Assembly (NCBI GenBank): GCA_030627025.1
Contig: DAOUSX010000024.1
Span: 1-8,688, forward strand
DNA: 8,688 nucleotides
Origin: Dehalococcoidia bacterium
Lineage (GTDB): Bacteria; Chloroflexota; Dehalococcoidia; GIF9; AB-539-J10
Direction: 5' to 3'
Numbering within the stretch: position 1 is the first letter of the stretch; each line of letters opens with the position of its first letter. Positions 6,361 to 8,688 of the stretch are shown piece by piece. The notes under the pieces were generated by a model, which was given only the letters and a program-made list of their open reading frames with translations, ran no database searches and was not told the DNA's origin. Made by a program: the position numbers and the translations under genes.

Positions 6361-6481
6361 GGGATTGCTTCGTCGTTGACACTCCTCGCAATGACAGGAG
6401 GGGGAGTCATTGCGAGCCGAAGGCGTGGCAATCCCGGGAAAGCAAAACTCAAAAATCAAAGGGCAAAATGACAGAGCAAAA
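6361..6481. repeat. 121-bp composite repeat, copy A
   Basis: This unit recurs at 6544-6664 at an offset of 183 bp. Order within the unit: inverted element beginning GGATTGCTT, CTCCTCGCA(A/G)TGACAG, forward element TCATTGCGAGC...GTGGCAATC, then an A-rich tail. The tail is identical between copies over 43 bases (6439-6481 against 6622-6664), while the front half has small substitutions and indels. Confidence 0.85.
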
Positions 6482-6543
6482 GTGAAAAAGCAGTCGGCAT
6501 GAAGCTGAAGGCTGAAAGCTGATAGCTGATAGCTACTAACCTG

Positions 6544-6664
6544 GGGATTGCTTTGTCGCTTCCGCTCCTCGCAGTGACAGAAGGGAGGTGTCATTGCGAG
6601 CGAAGCGTGGCAATCTCAGGAAAAGCAAAACTCAAAAATCAAAGGGCAAAATGACAGAGCAAAA
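6544..6664. repeat. 121-bp composite repeat, copy B
   Basis: Second copy of the unit at 6361-6481, separated from it by 62 bp that include the AGCTGATAGCT tract. The uneven divergence between a variable front and an identical 43-bp tail suggests either recent gene conversion of the tail or composite origin from two repeat families. Confidence 0.85.
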
Positions 6665-6684
6665 ATAAGTCAAAAGTCAAAGTG

Positions 6685-6713
6685 CAAAATGAAGGAAGTA
6701 TTCTTGCATTTTG
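6685..6713. repeat. 13-bp-arm hairpin at the A-rich/T-rich junction
   Basis: Bases 6685-6697 can pair with 6701-6713 around a 3-base loop (GTA). The stem has seven perfect outer pairs (CAAAATG/CATTTTG), one mismatch, one G-T and four inner pairs. It marks the point where A-rich repeats on the left turn into T-rich ones on the right, as if two related repeats lie head to head. It lacks the GC-rich stem and directly adjacent T-run of an intrinsic terminator. Confidence 0.5.
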
Positions 6714-6748
6714 AGTTGTAATTTTGCTTTTTTACCTTTGCTCTTTGG

Positions 6749-6776
6749 TCTTGGTATTTTAGTCTTGGTATTTTAG
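6749..6776. repeat. 14-bp perfect tandem repeat
   Basis: TCTTGGTATTTTAG occurs twice without a gap (6749-6762 and 6763-6776). It lies at the end of the T-rich part of the repeat island and is probably part of that repeat family. Confidence 0.85.
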
Positions 6777-6824
6777 TACTAACATAACTGTGGGTCCTTG
6801 CCCCCGGGATTGCTTCGGCACGTT

Positions 6825-6866
6825 GTGCCTGGCAATGACAAGAGGGGAGCGTGCCTGGCAATGACA
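6825..6866. repeat. 16-bp direct repeat within dispersed elements
   Basis: GTGCCTGGCAATGACA occurs at 6825-6840 and again at 6851-6866, 26 bp apart. Each is the end of an inverted copy of the TCATTGC-type element, so this looks like a local partial duplication. Confidence 0.8.
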
Positions 6867-6980
6867 TGCCTCTTCGTCATTGCGGCCCCTTTTTACTGTC
6901 ATTGCGAGCGAAGTGAAGCAATCTCGCTGGTTGCTAGCTAGAGCAAGATATAGTAGACTTAAAGACATAAAGGAGACGAG

Positions 6981-7418
6981 ATGAGGCTTGTAACCGGTCA
7001 AAAGGGACAGACTTTAATCGAGGTGCTTATAGCTGTAGCTTTGCTGGGCATGCTTGCCACTGCCTTTCTCGGTGGCCTATTTGCCGCGCTCAAGGCTGAC
7101 ATCATTGCTGATGAGAGAGCTGTGTGCCAGAGCCTGTCTCAAAGCCACCTGGAATTCGTTAAGAGCCAGGTATGGTCTTCAACTGCAGGCTGGGATTACA
7201 CTGTTACCCCCGATGCTGCTACTCCGGGAACTCAGCCAAGTTGGTGGGATCCTGCTAATGGTGTGCCTCCTCTTGTCTCTGAGGCAGAATGTGGCACTGG
7301 CTATAGTGTGCTGGTCAAGGCTGAGGACATTGAGGGTGATCTTCGGGAGATAACCGTTAAGGTCTACCGCATCGGCGAACTCAAGCTTACACTGGAAGGC
7401 TATAAGGCGAAGATATGA
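6981..7418 (+). CDS. Minor pilin/pseudopilin, PilV/GspI-like
   Basis: This 145-residue protein has a class III (type IV pilin) signal. The short basic leader MRLVTGQKG (1-9) is followed by QTLIEVLIAVALLGML, so prepilin peptidase would cut after Gly9 and leave Glu at mature position +5 (residue 14). Mature +1 is Gln rather than the more usual Phe. The hydrophobic helix spans about 11-37. The C-terminal part, YSVLVKAEDIEGDLREITVKVYR (108-130), resembles the ITVxV strand region of PilV/GspI-type minor pilins. The product would sit in the inner membrane and join the pilus, probably in the tip or priming complex. A GGAG motif at 6972-6975 precedes the ATG at usual spacing. It is the first gene after the repeat island and overlaps the next gene by 4 bases. 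Pilin class is secure; the PilV/GspI label is by order and size. Confidence 0.88.
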   Translation: MRLVTGQKGQTLIEVLIAVALLGMLATAFLGGLFAALKADIIADERAVCQSLSQSHLEFVKSQVWSSTAGWDYTVTPDAATPGTQPSWWDPANGVPPLVSEAECGTGYSVLVKAEDIEGDLREITVKVYRIGELKLTLEGYKAKI

Positions 7419-8014
7419 AAAAGCTGAGATTGATTAACCGGAACCAGAAGGGGTTTACCTTAATTGAGCTACTTGTAGCTATCGCCATAGCCGCGGTCGT
7501 TGGTGCCACCGTCACCGTTTGTATCCAGCAGGTAATGGCAAAAACGGTGTTCAGCAATAACCAATTGACCACTCTAAATCAGGTGCGCAATGTGGGTTAC
7601 TGGATTAACCACGATGTCGTGATGAGCCAGCCTGATGAAGGTGACAATACAACTGTAAAGTGCATGTATGATGACCCAGATAATGATAGGTATGTGCTGC
7701 TTCAATTGAAGAGAAGTGAATGGAATGAAACTGAAGGTAAGTTGGTTGATATATGCAACTTCACTTACTATTTCCTTAAAAGCCCTGATGAAGAGAGCAT
7801 TCAAGACCTTCACCGGGAGGTCTCCAATCCAACGACTGGCATAACACGCATCATCATTGCCCGGTATATTGATGTTGCCAATACTAACTGTACTTATGAA
7901 CCGCCAGACGAAGAAGGGGAAACGAAGGGTTCAATTATGCTAAATGTGACGGCACAATATAATAATGTAGTCAAATCCAAGTCGTTCCAGATTGGCTTCA
8001 GGCTGACAGCATAG
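7415..8014 (+). CDS. Minor pilin/pseudopilin, PilW/GspJ-like
   Basis: This 199-residue prepilin has the leader MKKLRLINRNQKG (1-13) cut before FTLIELLVAIAIAAVVGA. That gives Phe at +1 and Glu at +5 (residue 18), the canonical type IV pilin processing site. The hydrophobic helix runs from about 14 to 38. The segment QVRNVGYWINHDVVMSQ, just after the helix, resembles the start of the globular domain in PilW/GspJ-like minor pilins. Several extracytoplasmic Cys residues (in VKCMYDD, DICNFTYY and NTNCTYEP) could form disulfides. Its ATG overlaps the stop of the preceding gene (ATGA, 7415-7418), which implies translational coupling and matched expression. It is expected in the inner membrane before incorporation into the pilus tip complex. 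The specific PilW/GspJ label rests on size, position and the post-helix motif. Confidence 0.87.
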   Translation: MKKLRLINRNQKGFTLIELLVAIAIAAVVGATVTVCIQQVMAKTVFSNNQLTTLNQVRNVGYWINHDVVMSQPDEGDNTTVKCMYDDPDNDRYVLLQLKRSEWNETEGKLVDICNFTYYFLKSPDEESIQDLHREVSNPTTGITRIIIARYIDVANTNCTYEPPDEEGETKGSIMLNVTAQYNNVVKSKSFQIGFRLTA

Positions 8015-8022
8015 GAGGAATG

Positions 8023-8688
8023 ATGAAGTATGCGATAAAATTGGGTAAGTTAATAAGGGGACAGAAAGGACAGGCGACCATATCAGCAGCAATGATTCTG
8101 CTGTTGATAGGTGGTATTCTCATCCCGCCCTGCCTTGGTTTTGCCGTGGTCAGCCTTAAAGCCAGCCAGTCGGGGGAGCAGGTGTTGAAGGGGCGCTATG
8201 CTGCCGACTCCGGTGTAGAAGCTGCCATATGTAAAATAAAGGATGGGAACCTAAGCATGCCGGTATATTCATATTCCTTGGATGAGAAAGTAAATGACAG
8301 AGATGTAAATGTTACCATACGGGAAATAGTTGGGGGAGTTTATAAGATTATCTCTAATGCTACCAGCGATAGTGGAGGTAATACCACGATTGAATGCTAT
8401 GTGTTAAATATTCCTAGTTTTCTCAACCTCTTTGATAACGCCATTACCAGTAATGGCACCGTATGCGTCAAGGGCGACGTCAACGGTAGCGTCGTTGCGG
8501 AAGATTGCACAAATCATACTGGATGTAACAATACTAACTGCACCGAGCTAGGCGACCTAGAAGAGCCAATAATTTGGCCTTCAGCGGTGCAACTTTCGAC
8601 ATATTACTGGGACGATGTCAAAAATTTAGAACCACCCTTCCCTTACAACGACCCCCTGGATATTGCCGGTACCAACACTACCATAGAA
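8023..8688 (+). CDS. PilX/GspK-like pilus assembly protein, C-terminus missing
   Basis: The frame is open to the right edge, giving 222 residues with no stop. ATG 8023 is preferred over ATG 8020 because GGAGG (8014-8018) is then 4 bases away, as at pilC. The N-terminus has a basic leader ending GQKG (13-16), a hydrophobic segment (about 18-46), then RYAADSGVEAAICKIKDG (58-75), which fits PilX_N-type proteins. If cleaved after Gly16, mature +5 is Ser (residue 21), not Glu. GspK tip pseudopilins likewise lack Glu5. The rest is an Asn/Thr-rich extracytoplasmic region with several Cys (125, 148, 162, 168, 173) that could form disulfides. It begins 8 bp after the PilW-like gene stop and completes a V-W-X (I-J-K) order. 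The PilX/GspK assignment is likely; the C-terminal domain is unseen. Confidence 0.82.
   Translation, partial: MKYAIKLGKLIRGQKGQATISAAMILLLIGGILIPPCLGFAVVSLKASQSGEQVLKGRYAADSGVEAAICKIKDGNLSMPVYSYSLDEKVNDRDVNVTIREIVGGVYKIISNATSDSGGNTTIECYVLNIPSFLNLFDNAITSNGTVCVKGDVNGSVVAEDCTNHTGCNNTNCTELGDLEEPIIWPSAVQLSTYYWDDVKNLEPPFPYNDPLDIAGTNTTIE

Larger units (their letters stand above)
6166..6980. repeat. Gene-free repeat island between pilC and the minor pilin genes
   Basis: This 815-bp stretch holds no credible gene. It carries about a dozen full or partial copies of a dispersed element with ends TCATTGCGAGC and GCAATCTC. Forward examples lie at 6257-6267, 6324-6350, 6407-6435, 6591-6617 and 6899-6925. 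Inverted ones (ending GCAATGACA) lie near 6361-6396, 6544-6579, 6806-6840 and 6851-6866. It also holds A-rich AAATCAAAGGGCAAAATG tracts, a T-rich inverse of these (6700-6776), and an AGCTGATAGCTGATAGCT stretch near 6505-6535. Open frames here are only translated repeats. Elements of this kind are common between genes in many bacterial genomes and behave like non-autonomous, MITE-like or REP-like sequences. No transposase is present. I found no intrinsic terminator or convincing promoter within it. Confidence 0.85.

Noticed and set aside
6230..6930. CRISPR array
   Set aside because: The repeats are unequal in length, occur in both orientations and have irregular spacing. No uniform spacer-repeat pattern exists and no cas gene is present.
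6931..6980. Promoter directly upstream of the first minor pilin gene
   Set aside because: A TATAGT at 6949-6954 could be a -10, but no -35-like hexamer lies 16-18 bases upstream, so the support is too weak.
6349..7001. Minus-strand open frames with Cys/His/Glu-rich text such as CHCEERKRQSNP
   Set aside because: These are translations of the dispersed TCATTGCGAGC repeats and A-rich tracts, a well-known annotation artefact, and not genes.

Overview
The window is a block of type IV pilus (or type II secretion-like) assembly genes on the + strand, with one divergent gene for a secreted protein running off the left edge. The gene content, moderate GC and the many short TCATTGCGAGC-type intergenic repeats suggest an environmental bacterium. 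My best guess is Chloroflexota, Dehalococcoidia-like. That guess rests on general familiarity with such sequences and not on a marker gene.

Layout: (1) 1-1216, minus strand: the N-terminal 405 residues of an exported protein with Asp-box (BNR/VPS10-type) beta-propeller motifs. (2) 1217-1489: divergent intergenic region with a good sigma70-like promoter and an 85-bp tandem duplication, leading into the + strand operon. (3) 1490-2388: two adjacent Roadblock/LC7 (MglB-like) paralogues, one with an acidic N-terminal tail. (4) 2474-4933: a PilB/GspE-family ATPase whose first ~265 residues are two tandem copies of a domain resembling the Mrr/PD-(D/E)XK restriction-endonuclease fold, apparently catalytically dead. 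(5) 4957-6165: the PilC/GspF platform protein. (6) 6166-6980: an 815-bp gene-free island packed with dispersed, inverted and direct repeats. (7) 6981-8688: three minor-pilin-like genes in the order PilV/GspI-like, PilW/GspJ-like, PilX/GspK-like, the last cut by the right edge.

How the genes fit together: PilB hydrolyses ATP in the cytoplasm and, through PilC in the inner membrane, drives assembly of pilin subunits. The three minor pilins probably form the initiating tip complex. Roadblock proteins normally regulate small Ras-like GTPases (MglA) that control pilus polarity, so the pair upstream of pilB is a plausible regulatory module, although no GTPase lies in the window. No PilT, PilM/N/O, prepilin peptidase or major pilin is visible.

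The strongest novelty candidates are the duplicated nuclease-fold domain fused to PilB, the linked Roadblock pair, and a shared upstream DNA motif (ACGTTAG-N5-TATTTTAG) in front of both the Roadblock operon and pilB.
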